The notes below the pieces were generated by a model, which saw nothing but the letters and a program-made list of their open reading frames with translations, had not been told where the DNA came from and ran no database searches. Source: Olleya sediminilitoris (GTDB lineage: Bacteria; Bacteroidota; Bacteroidia; Flavobacteriales; Flavobacteriaceae). Taken from it: a stretch of 64,000 nt of DNA. Below, piece after piece: positions 53,734 to 62,912 of the stretch (the stretch's first letter is position 1; every line of letters begins with the position of its first letter). Location of the stretch: the NCBI RefSeq assembly GCF_016785945.1, contig NZ_JAEMEF010000002.1, positions 362,953-426,952 on the forward strand, written 5' to 3'. The position numbers and the translations under genes were made by a program.

Positions 53734-54648
53734 ATGAAACACTTTAAAACACTATCCGCGTATTTAGACTATCTAAAACTCCCTAGTCCAGAGCATCCTA
53801 TGCTTAGCATATTTACATCCAAAGGAGACGGTTTTTTACCGTGTCCTAGAGAAAGCTCTCCTCCTATCACTACAGATTGTTATTCCATTAGTTTAAAAAA
53901 ATTCGTAAAAGGTGATCTAAATTATGGACGTACTAAATACGATTTCACAAATGGAGCTTTAATTTTTATAGCTCCAAAACAAGTACTACAATGGGATAAT
54001 AGTGTTGTATTTAAACAAAAAGGCTTTTCTATTAATGTACACGAAGATTTTTTTAAAGGAACAGAATTAGCTCATCAAATAAAAAAATACGGATTCTTTG
54101 CGTATTCCGCTAACGAAGCATTGCACCTCTCTCCTAAAGAAGAAAGACAAATCGAAGCTTTAGTTAAAAATATTGAAATAGAATACCAAAACAACCAAGA
54201 TGAATTTAGTAAAGACATAATTATCTCGCAATTAAGTACACTTTTAAAATATGCTAATCGGTTTTACGAAAGACAGTTTTTAAACAGAAAAGAACTATCC
54301 AATAGCTTATTAGAACAATTTAACAAACAACTAACTGACTATTTTGAATCAGGACTTTTACATGAAAACGGTATACCAAGTATAGCAGAAATAGCAACTA
54401 AAATGTCAGTATCTAAACGCTATTTAAGTGATACACTTAAAATTGAAACAGGTAAAACTACAACCGAACATTTGCAGTTATATTTAATAGACCTAGCTAA
54501 GAATAGTTTATTAAAACCTAACAAAAGCATCGCTGAAGTGGCTTATGAGTTAGGCTTCGAGTATCCTCAGTATTTTTCAAGAGTATTTAAAAAGAAAGAA
54601 GGTATTAGTCCAACCAAATACCGAGAATTATATAAAATGAATGAATAA
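53734..54648 (+). CDS. AraC family transcriptional regulator
   Basis: 304 residues: an N-terminal cupin-like sensing domain (PRESSPPITTDCYSISLKKF) and a C-terminal AraC HTH pair (SIAEIATKMSVSKRYLSDTLKIETG; SIAEVAYELGFEYPQYFSRVFKKKEGISPTKY). It probably regulates the SDR/START genes or the following membrane protein gene, which it overlaps or abuts. Confidence 0.88.
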   Translation: MKHFKTLSAYLDYLKLPSPEHPMLSIFTSKGDGFLPCPRESSPPITTDCYSISLKKFVKGDLNYGRTKYDFTNGALIFIAPKQVLQWDNSVVFKQKGFSINVHEDFFKGTELAHQIKKYGFFAYSANEALHLSPKEERQIEALVKNIEIEYQNNQDEFSKDIIISQLSTLLKYANRFYERQFLNRKELSNSLLEQFNKQLTDYFESGLLHENGIPSIAEIATKMSVSKRYLSDTLKIETGKTTTEHLQLYLIDLAKNSLLKPNKSIAEVAYELGFEYPQYFSRVFKKKEGISPTKYRELYKMNE

Positions 54649-54649
54649 C

Positions 54650-55174
54650 ATGGATATTTTAAAAACAGCAACAGATTGGGCTAAAGCCGAGCTTTTTTCA
54701 ACACCTTTTTTTGTACTATTTGGACTTCTATTTTTAGCTGCAAGTATTGGCTTTTGGCAATTAGGAAAAACAGATATAGCAAGAGCATATATTATACCTA
54801 CACTAGTAGCAGGACTTTTATTAATAGTCATTGGATTAGGTTTATTTTTTACAAACAAATCAAGAATCTCAGCATTTAAAACTGCCTACAATACAAATGC
54901 TTCAGCGTTTGTAAAATCAGAAATAACACGTACTGAAAGTACTTTAAAAGAATATCAAACAGTAGTCTTTAAAGTCATTCCTATAATCATTATAGTAGCT
55001 GCAGTAGTAATAATATGTCTTAGTAGTCCAACGTGGCGTGCAATTAGTATGACAACCATAGCAATGCTTATAATAATTTTATTAATTGATGGTATCGCAT
55101 ACGCAAGAATAGACAACTACAATAAACAATTACTAATAGTTATTAAACAACATAATATATATGTAGTGAACTAA
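54650..55174 (+). CDS. Integral membrane protein of unknown function
   Basis: 174 residues from ATG 54650 (MDILKTATDWAKAELF); an ATG at 54641 overlapping the AraC stop would add three residues. Four hydrophobic helices (about 15-38, 45-68, 105-125, 130-150) fit a small four-helix membrane protein. Co-transcribed with the AraC gene. Confidence 0.7.
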   Translation: MDILKTATDWAKAELFSTPFFVLFGLLFLAASIGFWQLGKTDIARAYIIPTLVAGLLLIVIGLGLFFTNKSRISAFKTAYNTNASAFVKSEITRTESTLKEYQTVVFKVIPIIIIVAAVVIICLSSPTWRAISMTTIAMLIIILLIDGIAYARIDNYNKQLLIVIKQHNIYVVN

Positions 55175-55220
55175 GTTTAATTCAATGTAATCAATTCTTA
55201 TACAAATTTTAGATTAACCA

Positions 55221-55910
55221 TTACAAACCTAAAATCTCATTTGGATTAATAGTATTGGTTTTATAAAACTCTAAATCATTTAAGCTACAAACTCCTGGAT
55301 AATCACCTAATTTGTTTTGCATATCTATAATAATCTGAAAATGTAAATGTGGCGCATAATCACCATTTACTAAAGCTTCTCCAAGACTGGCTATGGTTTC
55401 GCCTTGAGCGATAATATCACCAATTTTTATATTAGCTATTGAAGCTTCACTTAAATGACCATATAATGTATAAAACACTTGGTTATCTAAACAATGTTCT
55501 AAAATAATTGTTGGTCCATAATCACCAAAATTGGTATTGTTTTTAAAACTATGTACTTTACCTTCAAAGCACGCCAAAACAGAGGTGTTAGCTGGACACC
55601 AAAGATCTAAACCTAAATGAATATTACGTTGTTCTGTTTCGGCTTGAGCCGAAAAATAAGAACTTCTGTTGTATAGGTTTCTAGTTTCTAGATAACCACC
55701 AAAAGCAACTTGCTTATTGTGTTGTTTTAGGTATTGATTGATGTAGTCTTCCCAAGCTTTTGACGAAGAGATATCAAAAGAATTTAAATCAGGATTAGCT
55801 TTTGATAAATCAATAGCGATATAGTCTGTTTTAGAAATAGAAGCATCAATAACGTTTAAGTCTGTTGTAGCGGTTTGACTTAAAATTGAAGAAAGTAAGT
55901 TTGAATTCAT
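55221..55910 (-). CDS. M23 family metallopeptidase (peptidoglycan hydrolase-like)
   Basis: 229 residues from MNSNLLSSIL; an earlier in-frame ATG at 55952 overlaps the upstream gene and is less likely. Zinc ligands of the M23 family are visible: HLGLD (His and Asp) and HLHF. No signal peptide is predicted, which is unusual for a cell-wall hydrolase; a non-classical role or a regulator is possible. It follows the DUF4097-like gene. Confidence 0.75.
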   Translation of the reverse strand: MNSNLLSSILSQTATTDLNVIDASISKTDYIAIDLSKANPDLNSFDISSSKAWEDYINQYLKQHNKQVAFGGYLETRNLYNRSSYFSAQAETEQRNIHLGLDLWCPANTSVLACFEGKVHSFKNNTNFGDYGPTIILEHCLDNQVFYTLYGHLSEASIANIKIGDIIAQGETIASLGEALVNGDYAPHLHFQIIIDMQNKLGDYPGVCSLNDLEFYKTNTINPNEILGL

Positions 55911-55941
55911 TTTAATAAAATTGAATTCAAATTTAGAAATT

Positions 55942-57489
55942 TTATTTAGCAATTACATTACTATATTTAGCATTTATGATTATAGTTTTATTGGTATTAC
56001 TATTATTATTTGGGTAGTTTTTGATGGTTTTATTAGACGCTAACTTGTTATTAAATTTAGATTTATTACCATTAAAAAACAGGTTAAAATCTGTTTTTGG
56101 TAGTTTTAATTTAGCGTCACTATTTTCTAATATAATATTCAAGTTGCTAAAATCTGTAGCTATTGCATTAATAAATAAATCTCCAAAACTTCCATTTATA
56201 ACCGAGTTACCTGATAAATTTCCAACTTCGACGTCAGACGACACTGCATTTAATATTAAATTATTAGCGTTAGCAATAATAGCATCATCCACATAATTTA
56301 ATTGTAATTGTCCAGAGGTCCAATCTTTAATAGCCACTTTAGCATAAGACACATTAATGGAGGTATTACCTCCATTAATGTGATTTGCTATTAATGATCC
56401 ATGACTAATACTACCCTTTGCATTATCTAATACATTTGCCATTTTTAACTCACCATGCTTAACATTTAATTTTAGCTTAGCTTTTTTAGGCATTTTAATA
56501 ATAATGGTTTTTGTAGTATTATAATCTACGTCATCAAATAATTTAGTGTTCGTCTTTTTGGTCGTTCCGTTTTCATTAAACTGGGCTTCCATTCGCTTTT
56601 CAAACTCTTCACCAAAACGTTTACCCCAAGCTTCTAGTTTAGGTGCTAATTCTTTTTCAAAACGCTCTCCTAACTGTTCCATTTTCACTTCAAACTCTTC
56701 ACCAAAAGAGTCTTCTATTTTTTTTCCTAAATTTTCTCCCCATTCTTCCATCTTTTTTTCAAAATCTGGCCCAAAAAGGTCTTCTACTTGTTCACCAAGA
56801 CGTTGTCCCCAAGCTTCCATTTCTTTTTCAAACTTATCTAGATCTTCTTGAGTAATACTTTTTGCCCAATTACGCATGTCTTGCTCATAAGCTTCACCAT
56901 ATTCATTTCTGTATTTAATACTCCATGCATCAAGATAAGACTCGCCTTCCTCTTTATATCTATCAAAATCAAAATTGATATTATAATTACCATCAGGTGA
57001 TTTTGGGACACGTAGTAATTTTAGTTTTTCTGGTAACTCGCCAAAAATTTCTAAATTCTCTAATCCTTCTAATAATGGAGATAAATTAAGATCTAATTGT
57101 TCTGGTAGGTTAGCTAAAGCTTCAATGGACGCTTCATCCAAAAATGTTACACTCATGTCATCCGACCAAATCCCTTGAGCACCTTTAGATGTAATCTGTA
57201 CATAATCTGAATCTCCATTTAGGCTAACATCCCAATTATCTAAAGCCTTTTGCATTTCTTGTTTAGATAGCTTGGTACTTTCAATAAATGCCTGTACTTC
57301 TATATAATCTTTGTTCCAAGTTTCTACCACTATATTGGTGTGACTTGTATTTAAATCTATTGTTACCTCTTTATTTGCTCTAACAGATTGATCTATTTTA
57401 CTCAACTTTTGTTGTGCGGTAACACTTACGGTTATTAATAAAAGGAATACTTTTAAGTAAATATTTTTTAAAATTTTATATTGTTTCAT
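55942..57489 (-). CDS. Exported DUF4097-like protein with charged amphipathic repeats
   Basis: 515 residues with a signal peptide (MKQYKILKNIYLKVFLLLITVSVTAQ). The N-terminal domain (residues 30-120) and the C-terminal beta-helix-like region (from about 330: NVKHGELKMANVLDNAKGSISHGSL) are DUF4097-type. Between them, about residues 205-310, five near-repeats of W/L-G-x2-F/L-G-E-x-F-E-K-K-M-E form a highly charged coil. In Bacteroidetes such genes often follow an ECF sigma/anti-sigma pair, as here. Confidence 0.75.
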   Translation of the reverse strand: MKQYKILKNIYLKVFLLLITVSVTAQQKLSKIDQSVRANKEVTIDLNTSHTNIVVETWNKDYIEVQAFIESTKLSKQEMQKALDNWDVSLNGDSDYVQITSKGAQGIWSDDMSVTFLDEASIEALANLPEQLDLNLSPLLEGLENLEIFGELPEKLKLLRVPKSPDGNYNINFDFDRYKEEGESYLDAWSIKYRNEYGEAYEQDMRNWAKSITQEDLDKFEKEMEAWGQRLGEQVEDLFGPDFEKKMEEWGENLGKKIEDSFGEEFEVKMEQLGERFEKELAPKLEAWGKRFGEEFEKRMEAQFNENGTTKKTNTKLFDDVDYNTTKTIIIKMPKKAKLKLNVKHGELKMANVLDNAKGSISHGSLIANHINGGNTSINVSYAKVAIKDWTSGQLQLNYVDDAIIANANNLILNAVSSDVEVGNLSGNSVINGSFGDLFINAIATDFSNLNIILENSDAKLKLPKTDFNLFFNGNKSKFNNKLASNKTIKNYPNNNSNTNKTIIINAKYSNVIAK

Positions 57490-57514
57490 TGTAATTATAG
57501 TTTTTTTTTGAAGC

Positions 57515-58093
57515 TTACCCTTGAGAAGCTTTAATTGTGTTTAACTGACTTAATTGATTTTTAAGACGAAGCATCAAGTTTAAACGTAATTTTAGGTTTT
57601 TAATTAATGCATTTACTGTATGCTCATCAGGACCATTTAAGGTCAACTCATTAGACAAGTTTTTATATTCTGCATTTAATTCTTCTAACTTTAAAACATA
57701 ACCATCAAATAGCTCTTTATTATCAGGAGTTAATTTTAGTTTTGATAATTCTAAATTAATATTAGCCACATAATACTCTTCCACCTTTTTTAAATCCGGA
57801 GAAATATCTCCAAGCGTCATTGTTTTAGCTGTATTAGTTGTTTCTTTTGAAGGATTTGTATTGACTACTTGTGGTGTAATTGTATTATTTTTAAATACAG
57901 TATAACTTCCAAATGCCAAACCAATAACTAACAATACACTGGCAGCAATATTTAAAACCGTCCATTTAGATTGCTTTTGCTCTGGCAATTCTAGGTGTAA
58001 CTTATCCATAAACCTAGCCTCATGTCCTTTAGACATTTTGTTGTTAGATTGTTTTTTATCGTCATTAAATAGGTCTCTAATATCTTTGGCCAT
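57515..58093 (-). CDS. Membrane-anchored anti-sigma-type protein
   Basis: 192 residues: a cytoplasmic N-terminus (about 1-45), one membrane helix (about 46-66, WTVLNIAASVLLVIGLAFGSYTVF) and a periplasmic helical domain. It overlaps the sigma factor gene by 17 bp, which with its topology argues for an anti-sigma factor, though the ZAS motif is not evident. It probably controls the DUF4097-like gene downstream. Confidence 0.72.
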   Translation of the reverse strand: MAKDIRDLFNDDKKQSNNKMSKGHEARFMDKLHLELPEQKQSKWTVLNIAASVLLVIGLAFGSYTVFKNNTITPQVVNTNPSKETTNTAKTMTLGDISPDLKKVEEYYVANINLELSKLKLTPDNKELFDGYVLKLEELNAEYKNLSNELTLNGPDEHTVNALIKNLKLRLNLMLRLKNQLSQLNTIKASQG

Positions 58094-58634
58094 AATTGGT
58101 ATGTTTTAAAAGGTCTTGTAATTTTGTTTTTCCTCTGGATAATTGTGTACGTGATGCGACTTGTGTAATATTTAAAATTTCAGATATTTCTTGATGGTCA
58201 TACCCTTCTATTAAATACAACATGACAACGTATTTATATTTTTCCGGAAGACTAGTAATGGCCTCTTTAATTTGGTCTAAAGTTGTGCTATCTTGGACTA
58301 ACCATTTGTCACTAGTATCTGTATCGATTACTTTTAGGTGCACCTGATCTAACTCAACCAAACGTTGTTTTTTAGATTTTAAGTGATCAATACTTTTATT
58401 AATAACAATACGTTTTAACCATGCACCAAAAGTCACGTCGCCTTTAAATTGATGTAATTTTGTAAATGCTTTAATAAAGGCATCTTGTACTACATCTTCT
58501 GCTTCTGCAGTGTGGTTTACAAACCTTAAAGCTACCTGATACATAGCATCACAATATTGCTTATACACTTGCATTTGTGCTTTACGGTTGTTTTGTTTAC
58601 ACAACTGGATGTTATCTAAAGTAACGACTTTCAC
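58077..58634 (-). CDS. ECF-type RNA polymerase sigma factor
   Basis: 185 residues with region 2 (AEDVVQDAFIKAFTKLHQF) and region 4 (KYVVMLYLIEGYDHQEISEILNITQVASRTQLSRGKTKL). It recruits RNA polymerase to a restricted set of promoters, probably including this operon. The gap to the divergent DUF2911 gene (184 bp) should hold both promoters. Confidence 0.9.
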   Translation of the reverse strand: MKVVTLDNIQLCKQNNRKAQMQVYKQYCDAMYQVALRFVNHTAEAEDVVQDAFIKAFTKLHQFKGDVTFGAWLKRIVINKSIDHLKSKKQRLVELDQVHLKVIDTDTSDKWLVQDSTTLDQIKEAITSLPEKYKYVVMLYLIEGYDHQEISEILNITQVASRTQLSRGKTKLQDLLKHTNYGQRY

Positions 58635-58774
58635 TTGTTGGTTTTTGGTTAGTGTTCATGATAAAGACGACACATAAAAAGTAGTGTTGCAAAAAAATTT
58701 ATATTTTTTTCAATTTAGCACAATAATTTAGAATATTTTAAGGCTTATCGTTCTGTCAGTCTCAAATTTTAAAT

Positions 58775-58782
58775 TAATTTTG
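58775..58782 (+). promoter_or_regulatory. Candidate -7 box upstream of the DUF2911 gene
   Basis: TAATTTTG fits TAnnTTTG and lies 36 bp upstream of the ATG. No clear upstream TTG. Confidence 0.35.
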
Positions 58783-58818
58783 TTTGCAATTACTTATCCT
58801 TTAGACAAAAAAAATTAG

Positions 58819-59367
58819 ATGAAAAAAATCATATATCTTTTATTACTAGTAGTCGTTGGCGTTTTAGGTTATCAATTTGCAACCAAAACAGGCTTATTTA
58901 ATCAAACTTTAAGTCCAAAAGATACTGCTGGAATTAAAATAAACGATTTAAATGTTAAAGTAGTCTATAACAGACCATCAAAACGAGACAGAGCTGTATT
59001 TGGCGCTTTAGTACCCTTTAATAAAGTTTGGCGTACAGGTGCTAACGAAGCAACAACCTTTGAAACCAATCACGATTTATCTATAAAAGGCATGACTTTA
59101 CCAAAAGGAAAATATACCCTTTGGACAGTTCCAAAAGAAAATAATTGGAAAGTTATGTTTAACTCTAAACAGTATGATTGGGGAGTTAATGAAAAAATGG
59201 AACCTAATTGGGATCCTAATTTTGATGTGGTTGAAGTAGAGGTTCCTGCTCAAAAACTAGATAAAATAGTAGAGCAATTTACTGTAGCTTTTGACAACTC
59301 TACAGACGATTTAAAAATGACTATGGCTTGGGATAATGTAAAAATTGAAGTTCCTTTAAAAGATTAA
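58819..59367 (+). CDS. DUF2911 domain-containing exported protein
   Basis: 182 residues with one N-terminal hydrophobic segment (IIYLLLLVVVGVLGYQFA). DUF2911 pattern: VVYNRPSKRDRAVFGALVPFNKVWRTGANEATTFETN, then TLPKGKYTLWTVP. Bacteroidetes proteins of this family are secreted or membrane-anchored; the role is unknown. Confidence 0.85.
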   Translation: MKKIIYLLLLVVVGVLGYQFATKTGLFNQTLSPKDTAGIKINDLNVKVVYNRPSKRDRAVFGALVPFNKVWRTGANEATTFETNHDLSIKGMTLPKGKYTLWTVPKENNWKVMFNSKQYDWGVNEKMEPNWDPNFDVVEVEVPAQKLDKIVEQFTVAFDNSTDDLKMTMAWDNVKIEVPLKD

Positions 59368-59418
59368 TATTAATTCAATACAAAAAATTATATCGCTTTC
59401 GCTGAAATTAAAGCAGAC

Positions 59419-60486
59419 ATGTCAAACAAAAAATCAGCATTATCAGAAACTGAAGGTGTTTCTTCTCCAGAAATGACTAATGCAGATGCTGTATCAAAAA
59501 TTAAAGCAAAACGAAAACAACAGCGCACAACCAAAGATTTAGTTGATGCCATCTTAAAAGGAAACATTACCGCTTTAAGTCAAGCCATAACTTTAATAGA
59601 AAGTAAAAACCTTAAACATACAGATCAAGCCAATGCTATAATTAAGGCCTGTTTACCACATGCCAACACTTCTATAAGAATTGGTATTACAGGTGTACCA
59701 GGAGTTGGTAAAAGTACTTTTATTGAAGCCTTTGGCACACACCTTACCACATTAAACAAAAAAGTAGCAGTATTAGCAGTTGATCCAAGTAGTAGTCTTA
59801 CCAAAGGAAGTATTTTAGGAGACAAAACCAGAATGGAAGACTTGGTAAAAAACAAACAAGCCTTTATACGTCCATCGGCTTCCGGAACCTCATTAGGTGG
59901 TGTTGCCCGAAAAACACGCGAAACCATTATACTATGTGAAGCTGCAGGTTTTGATACTGTAATAATAGAAACTGTTGGTGTTGGACAAAGCGAAACCGCT
60001 GTACACAGTATGGTTGATTTTTTCTTGCTATTAAAATTAGCAGGAGCTGGAGACGAGCTACAAGGTATAAAACGTGGTATTATTGAAATGGCTGACGCAA
60101 TAGCCATTAATAAAGCAGATGGAGACAACCTTAAGCGTGCTAAACTAGCAAAAGTAGAATTTAACAGAGCTTTACATATGTACCCTACAAAAGACTCTGA
60201 TTGGCAACCTAAAGTTACAACCTGTAGCGCAATAGACAATCAAGGTATTGACAACATTTGGCAAATTATATCAGATTATATCACGCTAACAAAAAAGAAC
60301 AATTATTTTAAAAATAAACGTACAGAACAAAATAAATTTTGGTTGTTACAAACTATCGAAGAACAACTTAAAAACACTTTTTTTAATACACCAAAAATTA
60401 AAGACGAATTAAAGAAACAATTAGACCTAATTGAAGCCAATAAAACAACTCCTTTTGCTGCAGCAGATTATTTATTAAGTTTATAA
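59419..60486 (+). CDS. meaB: Methylmalonyl-CoA mutase-associated GTPase MeaB
   Basis: 355 residues. G-protein motifs: Walker A GVPGVGKST (92-100), VDPSSSLTKGSILGDKTRM for switch regions, and NKADGDN for base recognition. MeaB chaperones the adenosylcobalamin-dependent mutase. The mutase genes are not in the window. The second cassette array starts 115 bp after its stop. Confidence 0.94.
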   Translation: MSNKKSALSETEGVSSPEMTNADAVSKIKAKRKQQRTTKDLVDAILKGNITALSQAITLIESKNLKHTDQANAIIKACLPHANTSIRIGITGVPGVGKSTFIEAFGTHLTTLNKKVAVLAVDPSSSLTKGSILGDKTRMEDLVKNKQAFIRPSASGTSLGGVARKTRETIILCEAAGFDTVIIETVGVGQSETAVHSMVDFFLLLKLAGAGDELQGIKRGIIEMADAIAINKADGDNLKRAKLAKVEFNRALHMYPTKDSDWQPKVTTCSAIDNQGIDNIWQIISDYITLTKKNNYFKNKRTEQNKFWLLQTIEEQLKNTFFNTPKIKDELKKQLDLIEANKTTPFAAADYLLSL

Positions 60487-60539
60487 TATTACTTTTTTTT
60501 ACTAATTTTAACAAATAGCAAAACCCAAAATAACAACAT

Positions 60540-60600
60540 AAAAGTTGTCATAACGGGAAATATAACCCCAAAAACAACTATATTAGTTGTTATATAACCA
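60540..60600 (+). repeat. Array leader copy 3 (attI-like candidate)
   Basis: About 60 bp nearly identical to the ends of leaders 1 and 2 (GTTGTCATAACGGG ... ACAACTATATTAGTTGT ... ATATAACCA), directly before the GTT of cassette 14. Here the 20-bp repeat and longer upstream part are absent and the core gene meaB lies upstream, so the conserved leader needs only about 60 bp. Confidence 0.72.
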
Positions 60601-60712
60601 GTTGTAGCCAATTTGAGAAAAACGCATTTACTCGACCAAAAATATAGTTCACTCAATTTGACTTTGACTAACTAAAAAGCTGAATTAAGTTTGAGGAATC
60701 AAAACAAAATAA

Positions 60713-61303
60713 ATGAATTACAAAATAATATTTCCTCTGTTGACCTTAATCGGATTTCTAACCTCTTGCAATTCCTATAAAATAAAAGTATACTCTTTAA
60801 GCAGAAACATAGAACTTATCGAAACGAATGGGAATAAACGAATGTTTGCCACAGAGCCGAATAAATCCATAGTTTTCGTTTCGGACTCGACAGTTAATTA
60901 CGCAAAAATTTATGGACATTTAGGAGCTTCAACTACGATTAAATACAGAAAATCCAACGACACGCTGATTTTGGAAACTCAAGATATTTACGGAAAAAAT
61001 TTGACCAAAAATAATCCTGACTTTTCCAATCTTTATCTGATAAGTAATGACAGTTTGACCAGCTTAATGAATAACGAAAAATATTATTCAACTGACTATC
61101 TAAAAAGTTCGTCCAAAAAACCTAAAGGATTTTATATAATTTACGAAAATAAAGCCTACAAAATAAAAAGTCAAAAAAGTGCTGACCGCATACTTGGAAA
61201 AATTCAAAATATGGATGCAAATAGATTTGTCGAATTGGACAAAGACTTTGCGAATAAGAAATACGGAATAAACGAAAAATATAAAACACTTGAATATAAA
61301 TAA
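60713..61303 (+). CDS. Cassette 14: lipoprotein of unknown function
   Basis: 196 residues with a lipobox (GFLTSC, Cys about 19). The soluble part has no recognised domain. The gene starts 112 bp after the boundary GTTGTAGCCA, a longer leader than most units. The cassette ends TGGCTACAAC, the complement of its own start. Confidence 0.65.
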   Translation: MNYKIIFPLLTLIGFLTSCNSYKIKVYSLSRNIELIETNGNKRMFATEPNKSIVFVSDSTVNYAKIYGHLGASTTIKYRKSNDTLILETQDIYGKNLTKNNPDFSNLYLISNDSLTSLMNNEKYYSTDYLKSSSKKPKGFYIIYENKAYKIKSQKSADRILGKIQNMDANRFVELDKDFANKKYGINEKYKTLEYK

Positions 61304-61307
61304 AAAC

Positions 61308-61436
61308 TGGCTACAACACCGTATAAAATTAATGGCTAGTTCTAGCCTACCTGGAAAATTCCTGCGGAATTTTCTCTGGCAAGTATCTGTTTACTAAATT
61401 AGCTGATAAAACACGCCACTAATCTTATACATCAAC
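61308..61436 (+). repeat. attC-like element after cassette 14
   Basis: Half-site TGGCTACAAC. Arms GTATAAAATTAATGGC and GCCACTAATCTTATAC are the same as at 40622/40714, with two bottom-strand wobbles. Hairpin GAAAATTCC-TGC-GGAATTTTC. 129 bp. Confidence 0.82.
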
Positions 61437-61470
61437 GTTATGCCTAACCTGAAAACCGAATCCATTCAAA

Positions 61471-62301
61471 ATGATAAATAACGAAAGAATTCAAGAAATA
61501 ATTAATTCAATTATGATTTTTTCTTTTGAGTTTGATATTGAAAAAGTCAAACAAGAAATGGAATTAAAAGAAGTTTCAGATGATGAGTTAGAAAAATTAG
61601 GCGAAAGTCAAGTAAATCAAAAATTTAATAATGGAGAATTTAAAATTAAAATGCCAAATGGTGATTTATTTGATGCTAATTCTATAAAACAACAAAGTTC
61701 TAAAAAAGGAATTAAAGAACCTGTAATTTACATAAACCCTAATTTTAAATATGTTCAATGGATTATAAAAAAAGACTTCACAACTCAGCAAATTAAAAAA
61801 CATATAAAAAAACAATTTTCAAATAGTTCAGAAGTTGATATTAATGAAATAAAAAAAGCGTTATTAATAGAGGAAGTAAAGTCGAAAAAAGTTGAAGGAT
61901 ATATTGGAGAACTCGCATTAAAGACAAGTCAAAATATAAATCAAGGTAAATTTCATATCCAATCTTCTTGTTCAAAAGAAAGCGCAATAAAAATGGTGTT
62001 TGAATATATAAATGAATTAGAAAGTGAAAGAGAGATTTATGTAAAGAAAAAGATAAGAAGTGACTATAAGAAACTTGGGGTTTATCTAATTTTCATTGTA
62101 TTTGTTTCTATTCTATGGTTTATTAATTCTGAATGTAAAAAACTACCTAATTGGGCTTCTACCTCAATAGCGTTTATTTTATTTTTAATTTCATTTATAA
62201 TTATGCGTTTAATTAATCATAACATATTTGACACTTTACTATCGAAAAAAAAGGTAATAAAAAAATATGAACAAGAATTTTACACTACAACAAATGAATA
62301 A
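61471..62301 (+). CDS. Cassette 15: protein with two C-terminal membrane helices
   Basis: 276 residues. The first about 200 are soluble and charged; two helices follow (about 205-225 and 232-252), then a short basic tail. Domain not recognised. Cassette ends GTTATGCCTA / TAGGCATAAC, 10 bp. Confidence 0.62.
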   Translation: MINNERIQEIINSIMIFSFEFDIEKVKQEMELKEVSDDELEKLGESQVNQKFNNGEFKIKMPNGDLFDANSIKQQSSKKGIKEPVIYINPNFKYVQWIIKKDFTTQQIKKHIKKQFSNSSEVDINEIKKALLIEEVKSKKVEGYIGELALKTSQNINQGKFHIQSSCSKESAIKMVFEYINELESEREIYVKKKIRSDYKKLGVYLIFIVFVSILWFINSECKKLPNWASTSIAFILFLISFIIMRLINHNIFDTLLSKKKVIKKYEQEFYTTTNE

Positions 62302-62308
62302 AAAGGCA

Positions 62309-62438
62309 TAGGCATAACACTGTATATAATTTATTACTGGCTTCTCGTCTACTTACGAAAGTCCTCGCGGACTTTCTTAGCCGGTAATTATTTACTAAAT
62401 TAGTTTCTGAAACCACGCAACAAACCATATACAACAAC
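62309..62438 (+). repeat. attC-like element after cassette 15
   Basis: Half-site TAGGCATAAC. Left arm GTATATAATTTATTAC, right arm GCAACAAACCATATAC. Hairpin GAAAGTCC-TCGC-GGACTTTC. 130 bp. Confidence 0.8.
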
Positions 62439-62461
62439 GTTAGCTTTAATTGTTCCGAAAA

Positions 62462-62818
62462 ATGAAAATTGTAACCGAAAAAATAAATAGCGAACCAAAT
62501 CATTCCATCTCGAAAAAAGATGTGAAAGCGATTATCGAAATTATTCCTGATGATTGGATTGGAGTTGCTCACATTTTTTCAATTTCCTCTCAACTCTTTG
62601 AGAATTCGAATTGGGACAGACCAGTTATTCAGAATAATACAACGTTCAAAATATTATCACGCGGAATTGACCGAAACGAAATAATAAAAGAATTGCTAAT
62701 TGAATTGGCTATTAGACCAACCAAAACGTATCCACCGAAAGGACATTCTTTGACAAAATCGCAACGGAAAAAATTAGAGGAATTAATAATGCCATATTAT
62801 AATAAATTGACTGAATAA
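62462..62818 (+). CDS. Cassette 16: small protein of unknown function
   Basis: 118 residues from ATG 62462 (MKIVTEKINSEPNHSISKKD); a TTG 12 bp upstream would add four residues. Soluble, basic C-terminal helix. Domain unknown. The unit begins GTTAGCTTT and ends AAAGCTAAC (9 bp), about 95 bp after the stop. Confidence 0.6.
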   Translation: MKIVTEKINSEPNHSISKKDVKAIIEIIPDDWIGVAHIFSISSQLFENSNWDRPVIQNNTTFKILSRGIDRNEIIKELLIELAIRPTKTYPPKGHSLTKSQRKKLEELIMPYYNKLTE

Positions 62819-62912
62819 AATGGAATTATCACTCAAGCGGAATTTGAGTAAGTTTGTGGAATTGAAAAACGGAATAATAATAAAACGTGCTCACTCAAAT
62901 GTGTCACAACTA

